DNA from: Ectocarpus siliculosus
Taxonomy: Eukaryota; Sar; Phaeophyceae; Ectocarpales; Ectocarpaceae
Length of the DNA: 64,000 nt
Assembly (NCBI GenBank): GCA_000310025.1
Contig: FN648568.1
Coordinates: forward strand, 1-64,000
Direction: 5' to 3'
The translations under genes and the position numbers were made by a program. Each line of letters opens with the position of its first letter. Position 1 is the stretch's first letter. Below are positions 10,286-19,693 of this stretch, one piece after another. Under the pieces are notes generated by a model. The model saw nothing but the letters and a program-made list of their open reading frames with translations, made no database searches and had not been told where the DNA came from.

Positions 10286-12136
10286 TTGTCACGAAATAGC
10301 GGTCCCGAGCCTCCCGCGGCCACTGACCATGTTGGTCGAGCGCCCGCGATGAAGGCCGCTTTTAATGAACAGGCCTACGCCGACGTTTTGCGCGAAAACG
10401 CCCGCGTAGACCGCTTGGTTTCGCACGCTTCTGCGGCTGGTTCACCGCTCTTGCCTGCCTCTCCTCGTAACCCACAATCCGGCCCGCCTTCGGGCGGCAC
10501 CCAGATTGTCCTGCCGGTTGCCGGTGCCATTTCTCTTGATGATATTTCTTCGGGGAAGGTAAGCGCACCCGCGCGGCAGGCCCCTGTTTTTGACGGTTGC
10601 CAGGAATACTATAACGATGAGGTTTTCCTCTTTTGGAAACCGCCGTCCTTTCTGTCTAACTGGACGCCCTGTGAGTTCTCGGTTCATGGCATTCGCTACG
10701 TGTGCGGCGAACAGTTCATGATGGCGGAGAAAGCCCGCAATTTCGACGATGATGCCGCTTATGCCAAAATCATGGCTACCTCCGACCCGAGAGAACACAA
10801 GTCCCTTGGTCGCAAGGTACGCGGTTTTGACCATGCTCTATGGGAACTCCGGCGCGAGGATGTTGTCTTTTCGCTTTTGTATGCAAAATTCGCCCAAAAT
10901 GTTGATGCGCGTGAACGTTTGTTGGCTACGGGTGATAGACAGATAGCGGAGGCCAGTCCTTATGACGGATTGTGGGGCATTGGTGTTGATGCCTCCGATC
11001 CGCGTGCGGCGTCGCCCTCCAAGTGGACTGGTAAAAACCTCTTGGGCAAAGCGCTTGTTGCGACGCGCACGCTTCTGCGTGTGCGCCCGGTCGAACCCGA
11101 TAAGCCTTTACGCCCTGAACACTCGGGGCAACCTGCTCCCGTGTGTCCCACTATCCACGAAATTGCGCCCCCGGGTGAGGACTCTTCGGCCAATGATTCC
11201 TCGCCCGAGGACGCGCGCGGCCCGCTGGACGTGCCAGCCAACACGCCCGCGGACCACTCGAAACAGGTGCTGCATATTGCCTCTGCTGCTTTTCGCGAAG
11301 CCGCCGCTTCCCCACCGCCGCTATTGGCGGAACACGGCCCAGATTTGGTGAGCGGTGATGTTTTAGTAGATTGCGATACCTCTACGACGCGAGTCCGCGT
11401 TCATAGTGGTACCGGAGCCGTGTGTACAGCGCCTGGTGTAGCCCTTTTGGACTCGGGCTCACCTTCATCTTTCATTAGTGATGCTTTCCTTGAAGCCATG
11501 GAGGCGTCAGGAGCTGCATCCGTCCACAGTCGTCGTTCGGTGCCCGTTCGGCAGTGGGGTGGTTTTGGCTCTGGCAATGCCCTTGAAACCACCTCATCCG
11601 TGCGGCTGTCCGTTCAATTTTTTTATGGTGATAGTGCCACCGCTTCGTTAGCGGTGTGGGTGTATGTTGTCCCAGCTGCTGCCATGGGCCACGCCCTCCT
11701 TCTTGGACGTGATAGTTGGATGCGTTTTAACTCTCGTTTGTCCACTACTTTGCCCACGCGGTCGGCAAGTGGACGCATTATGGAGAAACTTTCTCTGTCA
11801 TCGGATTTTGCGGCGGGAGCTTCCGCGTATGTCGCTGGACCCTCCGCCCCCGGGGCATCTTACTTCCTGCGGTACGCCGGCAGGAAGGGTGTCTCCCTTT
11901 CAGATAAACCCACTTTGACGAGGGTGAACCTCGTTCGCAACTCTGGCACCCTCGCTCTCACCGGCAACTATCTTGTCACGTTTTTACCGAAACACGGCGC
12001 CCTCTCGGCGTCGGACGCGTTTGTTTCGGACGGGCCTCAAAACATCCCATTGACAGGGTGCGCCGAGTTGGAGCCAGGTGAGGTGCTTGGGAGTGGCGAC
12101 TGCCCCACTTGTGCAGATTCCGCTTGCGTCGATTGA
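10286..12136 (+). CDS. NADAR domain fused to retroviral-type aspartic protease
   Basis: A 616-residue open frame in the same frame as Gag. Residues about 105-266 match the NADAR (YbiA/DUF1768) fold. They include FLSNW (122-126), GEQFMMAEKA with Glu142, a KFAQN segment, an ERLLATGD block, DGLWGIG (Asp227, Trp230) and WTGKNLLGKAL before a TRTLLR end. In the family the Glu, Asp and Trp sites line the pocket. Characterised members act on ADP-ribose-linked guanine or on riboflavin-pathway intermediates by N-glycosidic cleavage. A disordered linker follows, then the protease: DSGS at 389-392 and the LLLGRDSWM flap-side motif near 475. The protease frame ends at 12136, where pol continues in the next frame. 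The NADAR pocket motifs are all intact although the rest of the element is broken. Confidence 0.85.
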   Translation: MSRNSGPEPPAATDHVGRAPAMKAAFNEQAYADVLRENARVDRLVSHASAAGSPLLPASPRNPQSGPPSGGTQIVLPVAGAISLDDISSGKVSAPARQAPVFDGCQEYYNDEVFLFWKPPSFLSNWTPCEFSVHGIRYVCGEQFMMAEKARNFDDDAAYAKIMATSDPREHKSLGRKVRGFDHALWELRREDVVFSLLYAKFAQNVDARERLLATGDRQIAEASPYDGLWGIGVDASDPRAASPSKWTGKNLLGKALVATRTLLRVRPVEPDKPLRPEHSGQPAPVCPTIHEIAPPGEDSSANDSSPEDARGPLDVPANTPADHSKQVLHIASAAFREAAASPPPLLAEHGPDLVSGDVLVDCDTSTTRVRVHSGTGAVCTAPGVALLDSGSPSSFISDAFLEAMEASGAASVHSRRSVPVRQWGGFGSGNALETTSSVRLSVQFFYGDSATASLAVWVYVVPAAAMGHALLLGRDSWMRFNSRLSTTLPTRSASGRIMEKLSLSSDFAAGASAYVAGPSAPGASYFLRYAGRKGVSLSDKPTLTRVNLVRNSGTLALTGNYLVTFLPKHGALSASDAFVSDGPQNIPLTGCAELEPGEVLGSGDCPTCADSACVD

Positions 12137-12650
12137 TCCTACACCGCAGACGGCCGAGGGTGTTGGGTTGAGTGACCCTCCGCCGCCAGCCCGTTCCGCG
12201 GATGAACCGCCGCCTCGCGTGAATTCTTTGCATTCAAACATCCCGGTTGCGGATCCGGAGATCTCGGATTCCCCCGCGGCCTCACTGCCGCCGAAACCGC
12301 CGCCACCGGATCTGTTGGAACGCCTCTCAGAAGCGCAGCGAGTGAGTTTTCGCGAGTTGTGGCAACGTTTGGCTGCACATTTGCACGATGTGACTTTTGA
12401 TTTACATGACTCGGGTTGGACCCCGGAAGCCATCGACAGCCTCGCGGATGTGCTGTGTGACTTTTCGGATGTGTTTTCGCGGTCACCGTCCGATTTCGGT
12501 TGCTGTTCCGTGAAACCGTTTCGTTTGGAAGTGCCCCCGGGCACGAAACCGTTGGCCTCGCGTCCCTATAGGCTCAACCCACTGGTGGAGAAAAAGGTCG
12601 ATGCAATTCTCGATCAATACCTTGCTGCCGGTCTTATTCAGCACTCGTAA
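12078..12650 (+). pseudogene. pol: Pol: linker and N-terminal part of reverse transcriptase
   Basis: After the protease the reading frame moves from frame 2 to frame 3 at about 12090-12110. A Pro/Ser-rich linker leads into LLERLSEAQRVSF, an ADVLCDFSDVFSR segment and the fingers of RT (FRLEVPPGTKPLASRPYRLNP, as shorter motifs around 12500-12580). The frame stops at TAA 12648-12650, immediately before the conserved SPWAS block, which is still readable in the same frame after the stop. The stop is therefore a mutation inside RT. Confidence 0.75.
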
Positions 12651-12677
12651 TCGCCGTGGGCGAGCCTTCTGGTTGTC

Positions 12678-14789
12678 ATGCCTAAAAAGGACGGCAATCT
12701 GCGTTTGACCGTGAACTACAAAAAGCTTAACAAATTGTGCAGCCTTGGTCAACAACCGCAGCCGCGAGTTGACCACATCATCGATTCCCTGCACAAGGGC
12801 AAGGTATTTTCGATTTTCGATCTTAACTCCGCTTTCCACCAAATCACCGTCGAAGAGGACACGGTTCAGCTTACGGCGTTCTGTACGCCCACGCAACTTT
12901 TCGAGTGGCTTCGCATGCCTCAGGGAAGCTCCGTGTCACCGTCGTGGTTCACCATGGTCATCAACGAAGCGGTTAACGGTCTGGACCATGTGCTTGCATA
13001 CCTGGACGATGTGATTGTGTTTGACGCCGACCCCATCCACCATGTCGCCAACATACGGCTATTTTTGGAGCGTTTGCGCAAGTTCAACCTCAAGCTTTCT
13101 CTATTCAAGAGTCGCGTCGGCGCTAAGGAGGCTGTTTATTTAGGTCACACAATCTCCCCTGCGGGTGTTAGTCCTCGTGCCGATAATGTCGAAGCCCTCA
13201 CAAAAATGCCGCTGCCTAACAACGTCAAAAAGCTGCGTTCCTTGCTGGGTGGGCTTTCGTATTACCGCCAATTCATCAAGGGTCTGGCCATGCGCGTGAA
13301 ACCACTCACAGACCTTTTGCGTAAGGACGCGAAATTTTGTTTTACGCCGGCTATGGCGGATACTGTCAAAGAACTCTTGACGAAACTGTCCGAACCTCCG
13401 GTTTCGGCTTTCCCGGATTGGGACGCTGTCGCAGATGGCAGCCGCCCACTCCGGCTTTGCTGTGACGCCTGCATCGATGGTTTTGGTGCGGCCCTTGAAC
13501 AGGAACAGGCCGATGGTTCAATCCGTCCCATTCTGTTCGTTAGCCGCGCTACGCTCGAATCCGAGCCCAATTGGACAGTGCTCGACTTGGAAGCTGGAAG
13601 TATCGTGTGGGCAATTAAACGCTTACGCGGTTATTTTTGGTCTACGCAATTTCTGATTTATTCGGATAACAAGGCTTTGGAGAGCATCGTCAAGGTGGGT
13701 GAACACAACGCCCGCGTCCAACGTTGGCTCGAGTTCCTTTCCTCGTTCAATTACACCCTTGTCTACCGCAAAGGCACTGCCAACGCCAATGCGGATATTC
13801 TTTCGCGGTTGCCCCTGCCGGCAACCGACGCGGATAGACGCGGTGACACCAGTATCGCAGTCGATGACGCCGCGGGCGTGTATCTCATTCGTGCGTGCGG
13901 ACGGAGTTATCACTCTAGTTCGACGCCGAACATTGGCTTGGGTGGGCTTGACATTGACGATCAACGAGACGCGTTGGCACACGCGCCTCTGACGGAGGAT
14001 GACTTTGGGGACTTCCGCCGTTTTGGGCCACAAATGGTCCTGCCGGCTCTGTCGCTCCCCTCCGTAGTGGATTCGTCGAAATTTTCGCCGCCTGGTGTTT
14101 TCGCTGTCGTTTGCGATGCAGCCCCCGAGAGTTCTGTGCCCGATGGACCTCCTCCGGCGGAGCCAGACGTCGCTCCCTCGTCCACCGTCGGAACCTCCTC
14201 AGCTGCCCTGTCGCTTTCGCGTGGCCCTCTGATTTTTTCTCGTACCCGGGCGAGAACGAATTCGGCCTCGGGCATGGCTCACAGCCGTCCCAATTATTTT
14301 CCGCAACAACCACGGGCCGTTGTGGTGCCCAGACCGCCGCGACCTCCTCGAACGCCGGCCCGGTCGAGCCGTGCCGCGCGGTCTACGAGAACCGTGGGTA
14401 GCCCTACTTCTGGCCCGCTGCCTTCTTCGGCGCCGGCTGAATTGCAGCCGCCGCCGCCCGCACCTGCAGCCGTCACCCCGGCGCCACCGCCGCCCGCGGC
14501 GCCCATGCCGACAGTGTTGTCGCCCGCGGGTACTAGCCCTGCGACTTCCGTGGTGCCACCCACGGCCGCTGAGGAAGCCCACCTCCGCGACTGTGTGCAT
14601 ACACTCTCGCATGCCGATTGGGCCCGAGAACAGCTGTCAGAAAGTGAGTGTGTAGCGGCTATACATTTTTTGTCTTTGGGATCCCCGGCGGTTTTGCCGG
14701 ATACATTCTGGGATTGCTTGCCCTGTGCGCGACGGCCGGCGTTGTCTGATGTTGTCGCCCTCGCATCTAAAACATGCCTACATAGATGA
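12678..14789 (+). CDS. pol: Pol: reverse transcriptase and RNase H
   Basis: A 703-residue frame, continuing the previous one after its stop. RT shows VPKKxG-like MPKKDGNLRL, the first catalytic Asp in SIFDLNSAFHQI (Asp48), and YLDD at residues 108-111 for the other two. RNase H follows with CCDACIDGFGAAL, LDLEAGSIVWAIK, YSDNKALE and ANADILSRLP, supplying the D-E-D-D residues. From about residue 380 a long Asp/Ser/Pro-rich linker with PPPP runs joins RNase H to integrase. A short folded segment before the frame end (about 14590-14780) belongs to the integrase N-terminus. RT copies element RNA and RNase H removes it. All catalytic residues are present, yet this copy cannot be made whole because of flanking breaks. 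Confidence 0.9.
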   Translation: MPKKDGNLRLTVNYKKLNKLCSLGQQPQPRVDHIIDSLHKGKVFSIFDLNSAFHQITVEEDTVQLTAFCTPTQLFEWLRMPQGSSVSPSWFTMVINEAVNGLDHVLAYLDDVIVFDADPIHHVANIRLFLERLRKFNLKLSLFKSRVGAKEAVYLGHTISPAGVSPRADNVEALTKMPLPNNVKKLRSLLGGLSYYRQFIKGLAMRVKPLTDLLRKDAKFCFTPAMADTVKELLTKLSEPPVSAFPDWDAVADGSRPLRLCCDACIDGFGAALEQEQADGSIRPILFVSRATLESEPNWTVLDLEAGSIVWAIKRLRGYFWSTQFLIYSDNKALESIVKVGEHNARVQRWLEFLSSFNYTLVYRKGTANANADILSRLPLPATDADRRGDTSIAVDDAAGVYLIRACGRSYHSSSTPNIGLGGLDIDDQRDALAHAPLTEDDFGDFRRFGPQMVLPALSLPSVVDSSKFSPPGVFAVVCDAAPESSVPDGPPPAEPDVAPSSTVGTSSAALSLSRGPLIFSRTRARTNSASGMAHSRPNYFPQQPRAVVVPRPPRPPRTPARSSRAARSTRTVGSPTSGPLPSSAPAELQPPPPAPAAVTPAPPPPAAPMPTVLSPAGTSPATSVVPPTAAEEAHLRDCVHTLSHADWAREQLSESECVAAIHFLSLGSPAVLPDTFWDCLPCARRPALSDVVALASKTCLHR

Positions 14790-15770
14790 TGGTACGCGAT
14801 TGTTGGTGCGAAATTCTGCCCCACTGCCTCTCGGTAGTTCGGGCGCGCGTATCACTCGCCTCCTGCCGTCGAAGACTCCGCGCATATACGTGCCTATGCT
14901 ATTGCGACCTTGGGTCCTACAAGCATGTCACGCCACCGCGTCTTTTCACCTGGGCACCGCTCAGACTTTACGTATGTTAGAGCGAAATTCTGGTGGATTG
15001 GGATGGATTTGTCCGTTCGTTGGTGGCTTCGGCATTGTTAAATTTGCCAAGCGCGCCAAGACTTCCCGGCAAACGTATCGCTGGCCTACGCTCACTCTGC
15101 CCCTCCCGAATGGGCCGGGTATTGTAGTGAGCGTCGATTTTTTTGGGCCATTGCCGGTCACGTCCCGTGGGAATGCATATATACTTTTGTTTACGGACCG
15201 TTTCAGTCGACGGGCGGATACGTATACCACTACCAAGGCGGAATTTACCGCTAAGGGAACGGCTAACATTTTCGTCAACCGCTACATGGCGTTGTGGGGT
15301 TGTCCGGTGACCCTTCTTTCGGATAACGGTATGCAATTTTGTTCCAAGTTGTCCATGGCTATTTACGGGCTGATGAAGATCAAGAAAGTCTCCACCAGCT
15401 CGTACCACCCCCAAACTAACGGTGGGGCCGAGCGTGTTAACCACACCATGGCTCAAATGCTTGCTGTTGTGGTCAATGAGCGTCAGGACGATTGGGACGT
15501 CCATCTTCCCCATGTCGAGTTTGCATACAACAACTCGGTAAACACCGCCACAGGTTTGGCGCCGAATGAAGTGCATATTGGACGGTTGCCCCGTCTCCCG
15601 CTTTCTGTTTTGGACCACCCTAGCGTGGGTGGTCATCAAAGTTTAGATCGAGACCAGCTCGCTTTCTGCAATCTTGCGGTGGAACGCCAGAGACGAGCGT
15701 ACGCGTTGGTGCGGGAACAACATGCGATTACGGTGTCGCGTGTCGAACGTCGTAACTCTGCACTGACTGT
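14788..15770 (+). pseudogene. pol: Pol: integrase (zinc-binding and DDE core)
   Basis: Frame 1 takes over at about 14786. The catalytic triad is complete: Asp in VSVDFFGPLP (codon at 15136), Asp in LLSDNGMQF (15322) and Glu in GGAERVN (15430), with exactly 35 residues between the last two. The HHCC zinc finger keeps its two His (CHATASFHLG), but the paired Cys are out of frame. Between about 14985 and 15057 two indels shift the frame and restore it, and the lost segment, with both Cys and a stop between them, is readable in another frame. At about 15770 the protein passes to frame 3. Integrase inserts the DNA copy. Confidence 0.85.
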
Positions 15771-16415
15771 TTGGACGGTCTGCGTCAGATCCCGAAATAC
15801 GAAGTTGGTGGTTGGGCTTGGGTCTACAACTCTGCCGCTACTATTCGGCAGGGTGTGCGGAAACACACCGATGATTCGGTGCTCAAAGCGAAGCTTTCGC
15901 TCAACTACACCGGACCGTATAAAATCCTTGCTGTTGGCCCGGCCAAAGCGGAGGATTCACCGGATGGAAACCCTGTGGAGCGCAAACTTCTCTACCTGGA
16001 CCTGCCGTCAGACATGCTAGGACCAGAATCCTGCAACCGTGTCTCCGTCTTGCGGTGCAAACCGTGTACCAACCCATACGACACGGATGACCTGCCTAAG
16101 TATATGCCGGCCAATCTGTCGAAATATGTTTTGCACTCGTATAGTAACAAGTCTCCCCCATATAATTTGACTGCTGATGATATTTTAGCGGAGTCTAGTC
16201 GTCTGGATGTTGAGAATATTTCAGGACACCAAATTGTACGCGGTGGTGTGGTAGCTGTCTTGTACCTGACCCATTGGATTGGTTTGTTGACACCGTCGTG
16301 GGAAAGGGAGTCTGATTTGCAGGAATACAGAAAACACATTCTGCTTTACTGGTCTGGTAACGCTAGTCAGCGCGTACAAGGAAACCGAGCTTATCGTAAT
16401 GCTCGGATACTGTAG
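15771..16415 (+). pseudogene. pol: Pol: integrase C-terminus with GPY/F module and chromodomain
   Basis: The frame begins mid-protein. It shows the GPY/F module (NYTGPYKILAVGP, about 15903-15941), a VSVLRCKPC segment, and at about 16230-16345 a chromodomain-like block with GGVVAVLYLTHWIG and SWERESDLQEY. Chromodomains on gypsy integrases bind histone marks and direct insertion. The frame ends at a TAG shortly after the domain (16413), with protein continuing in frame 2. Confidence 0.75.
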
Positions 16416-16416
16416 C

Positions 16417-16735
16417 TTCGGCCGACCGAGAACTTGCTCGGAATCAGGCCGAACGTTTCATTGCTCCTGGGTACGAGTTGGTTTCGCGTGACATTTGGTT
16501 GGCTCGCTTCTCTGTTTCTGTTTTGCCTGTCGGAGCCCACATTTGGTACAAAGCTTTAGATGGACTTTGGTGGCTTGGGCAGATTAGCAGTACATTGTTC
16601 GATTTTTGGACACCCCCGGCCCTCGAAAGCTTTCTCTCCCGGAATATAGTTACTCCACGGTTTGGATGCTCCTTGTGGTTCTTGGTGCTTGCAAAAACAC
16701 CGTACTCGTGGTTTGACCAACCCTTCCACGGATGA
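16417..16735 (+). pseudogene. Tudor/Agenet-like tail of the retroelement
   Basis: Frame 2 from about 16417 reads ADRELARNQAERF and then, near residues 25-40 of the later ATG frame (16478), VGAHIWYKALDGLWWLGQIS. The WYK-x-DGxWWLGxI arrangement is that of a Tudor/Agenet-like beta-barrel strand pair, which binds methylated residues. A further indel at about 16600 moves the end of the domain into frame 3. The fold call is by pattern only. Confidence 0.5.
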
Positions 16736-17460
16736 TGGCGTTATGTCGCGAACACCAGGCGTTGTGGCACAGTTGGCTGTTGCCCCATCTGGATCTGTTC
16801 TTTGATATCATGCCGCCTACGGGCCGCTACATGTTTTTTATGTGTTGTTCTACATAGTACGCAGTGGTACGCTAGCGCGTGTGTGTTTGGGTGGTGTGAG
16901 CTTCTTCTATTGTTGCAATAGTCACCCCGACCTTTGCGTGCCCAACGCGACCGAACCCCATTTTGATTCAGACTGGTTCCGTCGTTGGCGATGTGATTCT
17001 CAGTAGTCATCACTGTGTGGTGTGGGGATGGTTTGGAGTATTTGTCGGGGATGGAATATTTTCTCTGACCCTAGTTGCTTTTATTTTATCTTATTTTGAC
17101 GATGAAGTATCTGCATCTACGACTTCCCAGGGTGGGCTAATGTAATGGAGCAACTAGTGTATTTGCATTGTACGAGCGTTTCATGAACGTTGTATGAGCG
17201 CTTATTGGATATTTTGAATTTTCTTTGGATATGGATATTTGGCGACGTTGAGGGGTATTGAAGTAGCTTGAAGGAAGATCAAAATCCCAGCCCCGCTCCC
17301 TCACTCTCCGAGTGGGCGCTAAGCGGACCTGGTCAAAGAAGGCTAAACAAGAGATCAAACAACAACTGTGAGTACCCGAAGCCAGGCGCAACGAACTTGC
17401 TCCCTTCCCTCTTTTATTTCTCTGTTCCTCCATAACATTGTGGGGATTGTGTGTGTACCC
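16736..17460 (+). other. 3' non-coding end of the retroelement; candidate LTR
   Basis: No protein is visible after about 16735. A purine-biased CCAGGGTGGGC at about 17128-17138 precedes TGTAATGGAG at about 17141, which could start a 3' LTR ending in ATAACA near 17440. I did not find a second copy upstream of Gag, so this is only a guess. Confidence 0.3.
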
Positions 17461-18306
17461 CAGCACGTAGCAGCAGAAGCCGACGCCCACCGACGCTAGT
17501 CGGTGTGATAGCTCGTGGAGCTTGTCGCAACAGAAGCACAGCAGTACTTCAGAAGAAGACGGAGATAGGCAGAAACACCAGACAGACGGTTGTAGTCCAG
17601 CCAATATGCCAGCAGCATCCAAGGTACGACAAGGAGAGCTAGAGTACCCAGACGGTCTGACAGATCACAGAGAGAGATCCCAAAGAGTGGTATCGTGCAC
17701 CGAACAACAGAACGAGCTACAAACTACGTACAGCTCTCAGTTCCTAACCCTCCGCATACGTTACGTTCCAACCGATACATACATAACACATTCGTCATTC
17801 GTCTACATACTAGGCAGTAGTACATTTACTACGATAGGACATGCGTAGGCATTTCCATAACAGGGGTCATATTCAAAACATGGTGTCCACGTGTTCCAAG
17901 AAGTCCACTGTAGTTTGTAATGGCGCAATCACTACGGAGTTGACGTTAGCAACACACAATACAACGAAATGTGAGAGCTGCTCTGTACGTTACACACCAT
18001 CTACAACTAGTATTATGACAGAACAAGGCACGTCCCACTCGTCTACCATGCCAGAAGCCTACCCACGCCGTCGAAGTCTACGACACATTCACCGGACATA
18101 CAACCGTCACCTCGAAGGCACAAAACGTTGGAACCCACAGCACATCATCCTCCACCCTCGGGTGAATCTATATCCCGATGCTGGCCATAAACATTGGTGC
18201 CTAGCCACCATAGTGCCCGTTTCCCCCCCAAAAATGCGTTGATGCCGATTGGCCCGCGGTCAAGACTACCCTTTGGGTGCCAACCATTGGTACTACGCCA
18301 TCGAAG
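17461..18306. other. No supported gene; small perfect hairpin
   Basis: Short plus-strand frames occur, rich in Ser, Thr and Arg, without domains. A 7-bp stem (CACCGAC/GTCGGTG) with a 4-base loop lies near 17488-17505. Nothing else is assignable. Confidence 0.4.
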
Positions 18307-19358
18307 TTAGCGTTCGTCCAGTGGTTGTACGTCCCAGCGAAGCGCCAGTGTCGGAGGAAGAAGTCTGGCCATGGTAGTGTTCATGAACCGTATGGTTTCT
18401 ACGGGAAGACCGTGAGTACCATAACCTCCGTCATGTGAACGTTGTTGATGAGCATTCCACACTTCGGCTGCCTGTGCTTCAGAACACTCAAGGCCGATGA
18501 AAGCGGCTATGGCGATGAATCCAATGTGGCTTTCCTAGACAACGTAAGTGAAAGTAACGAAACAAAATATGATGATGGTTAGGCAGGTGTAGTACACATA
18601 TGTGAACGAAGCATTCTCCGGGTTAGTCATCGCTTCATAATATCAGGCATCAGGCAGGTTGACACTTTGTCGCGTCTCTTTCTCTACTTTACACTGACTG
18701 ATCTTTGAAACAACAAATAAATGCAACAGTTTGAAGCGCGCATACAACTTTCGGGGTGTTGCAACTGTAGTGGGGCGTCGATTCTGGAACGACATCGTAC
18801 AACACCTGCGTACCTGCAAGTCATCGTAAACAACGACATGGGACGAGCGTTCCATCAGGGGGCCAGTATGCCACATGTATCGTTGATGCATCCACGAGAC
18901 TATCACCTGCATTGATGCAGGTGCGTTATCCAACAAATTCTTTGTCGGTGGGTGTCAAAGCGCCTAGCGCATATTGCCGACGGGTGAATGAAGCTTGCCC
19001 ACGTTCACAGGCGCCATTAGTGGACCCTAGCTTACCGCAGAACCACAATGCCGGTACCCTCAAATACATATGTCAATAACGATCCTCACCGAAGACACCA
19101 AGGCTCTCGACAGGCGTACATCGCAGTGCAAGTAATTTCAATCCATGTGCCGAACTCTAGACTGCAAGTTATTTGCGCCTCCAACCACAAATGAATTGTT
19201 CGACTCACAATATGAATTCTTGACTCACCTCGAACTTCCACTTGACAAACTCGTCCAAGGAACGATATCCGACGGGCATGGGGTTGCTACCGCCATTTGT
19301 CCGCATCTTGTACTCCGATATCACAACGTTTCGTGGGTCCCGCATGATGACTAGGGAC
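18307..19358 (-). CDS. Sulfotransferase, three 3'-terminal exons
   Basis: Three exons join in perfect phase. Exon A is 19358-19229 (acceptor TTCCAG, donor GAG/GTGAGT), exon B is 18906-18814 (acceptor TGCAG, donor CAG/GTACGC, 31 codons) and exon C is 18534-18307 (acceptor TCTAG, 76 codons ending in TAA). Exon A holds the PAPS 3'-phosphate site VIMRDPRNVVISEYKMR. Exon B has a WMHQRYMWH helix and HVVVYDDLQ, the family's (V/I)xYEDL position. Exon C has IAAFIGLECS, YGTHGLPVETIRFMN and MARLLPPTLALRWDV, a usual C-terminal helix pair. The enzyme would move sulfate from PAPS to a sugar or other alcohol; such genes are numerous in brown algae. The 5' PAPS loop exon was not found. The sequence upstream is non-committal and then low-complexity, so the gene may be truncated. 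Frames are intact. Confidence 0.75.
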
Positions 19359-19690
19359 CTGGAAGTGTTGAACGCACGAAAGGCACGATGACCACAACGC
19401 AATTTTTAGACACGATGACCACACTGCTTTCCGTGTAAAACGAGTTACGATTTTCGACCAGAATGGGTTTGGGGTGCTCGGCAGAGTATACTGTGTACGG
19501 GGCCTCCGGGAGGGTACGCGGATGAAATATGTTGATGGGCATGCTGTATGGCGATGGTGTTGCCTACCGCGTGTCTCTTACTTTCTAAGCAACAAGGTCT
19601 TGAGTCAACCTTCGTTCTCTTTGGGCCTCTGACGAGCTACCGCACGCAAACACAATATATGGCAGTGTTCCCCCCGCGGCAGCGGCAAGG
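19359..19690 (-). other. Upstream of sulfotransferase exon A
   Basis: A minus-strand open frame (19542-19351) contains an EAPYTVYSAEHPKPILVEN-like stretch that might be a further exon, but no donor of the right phase is convincing. Confidence 0.2.
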
Positions 19691-19693
19691 GGG

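Larger units (their letters stand above)
6510..17140 (+). mobile_element. Ty3/gypsy (Metaviridae-type) retrotransposon with NADAR domain
   Basis: Plus-strand gene order is Gag with zinc knuckle, a linker, NADAR plus aspartic protease, RT, RNase H, integrase, GPY/F module, chromodomain and Tudor-like tail. Integrase after RNase H is the Ty3/gypsy order, and the chromodomain places it near chromoviruses. The coding body is about 10 kb, long for the group. It is decayed: frames change near 7330, 7430, 7600, 12090, 14786, 15770 and 16417, and in-frame stops lie at 9755, 10277 and 12648. I could not find a matching LTR pair, so the 5' end is probably truncated near 6500. The 3' limit is uncertain (a TG-start candidate LTR begins near 17140). 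Confidence 0.9.

Noticed and set aside
12078-12136. Programmed frameshift between protease and pol
   Set aside because: Plausible, but no slippery heptamer was evident and the element has many other frame changes; not claimable from one copy.
16736-17460. Confirmed 3' LTR of the gypsy element
   Set aside because: No second copy upstream of Gag, so kept only as a candidate.
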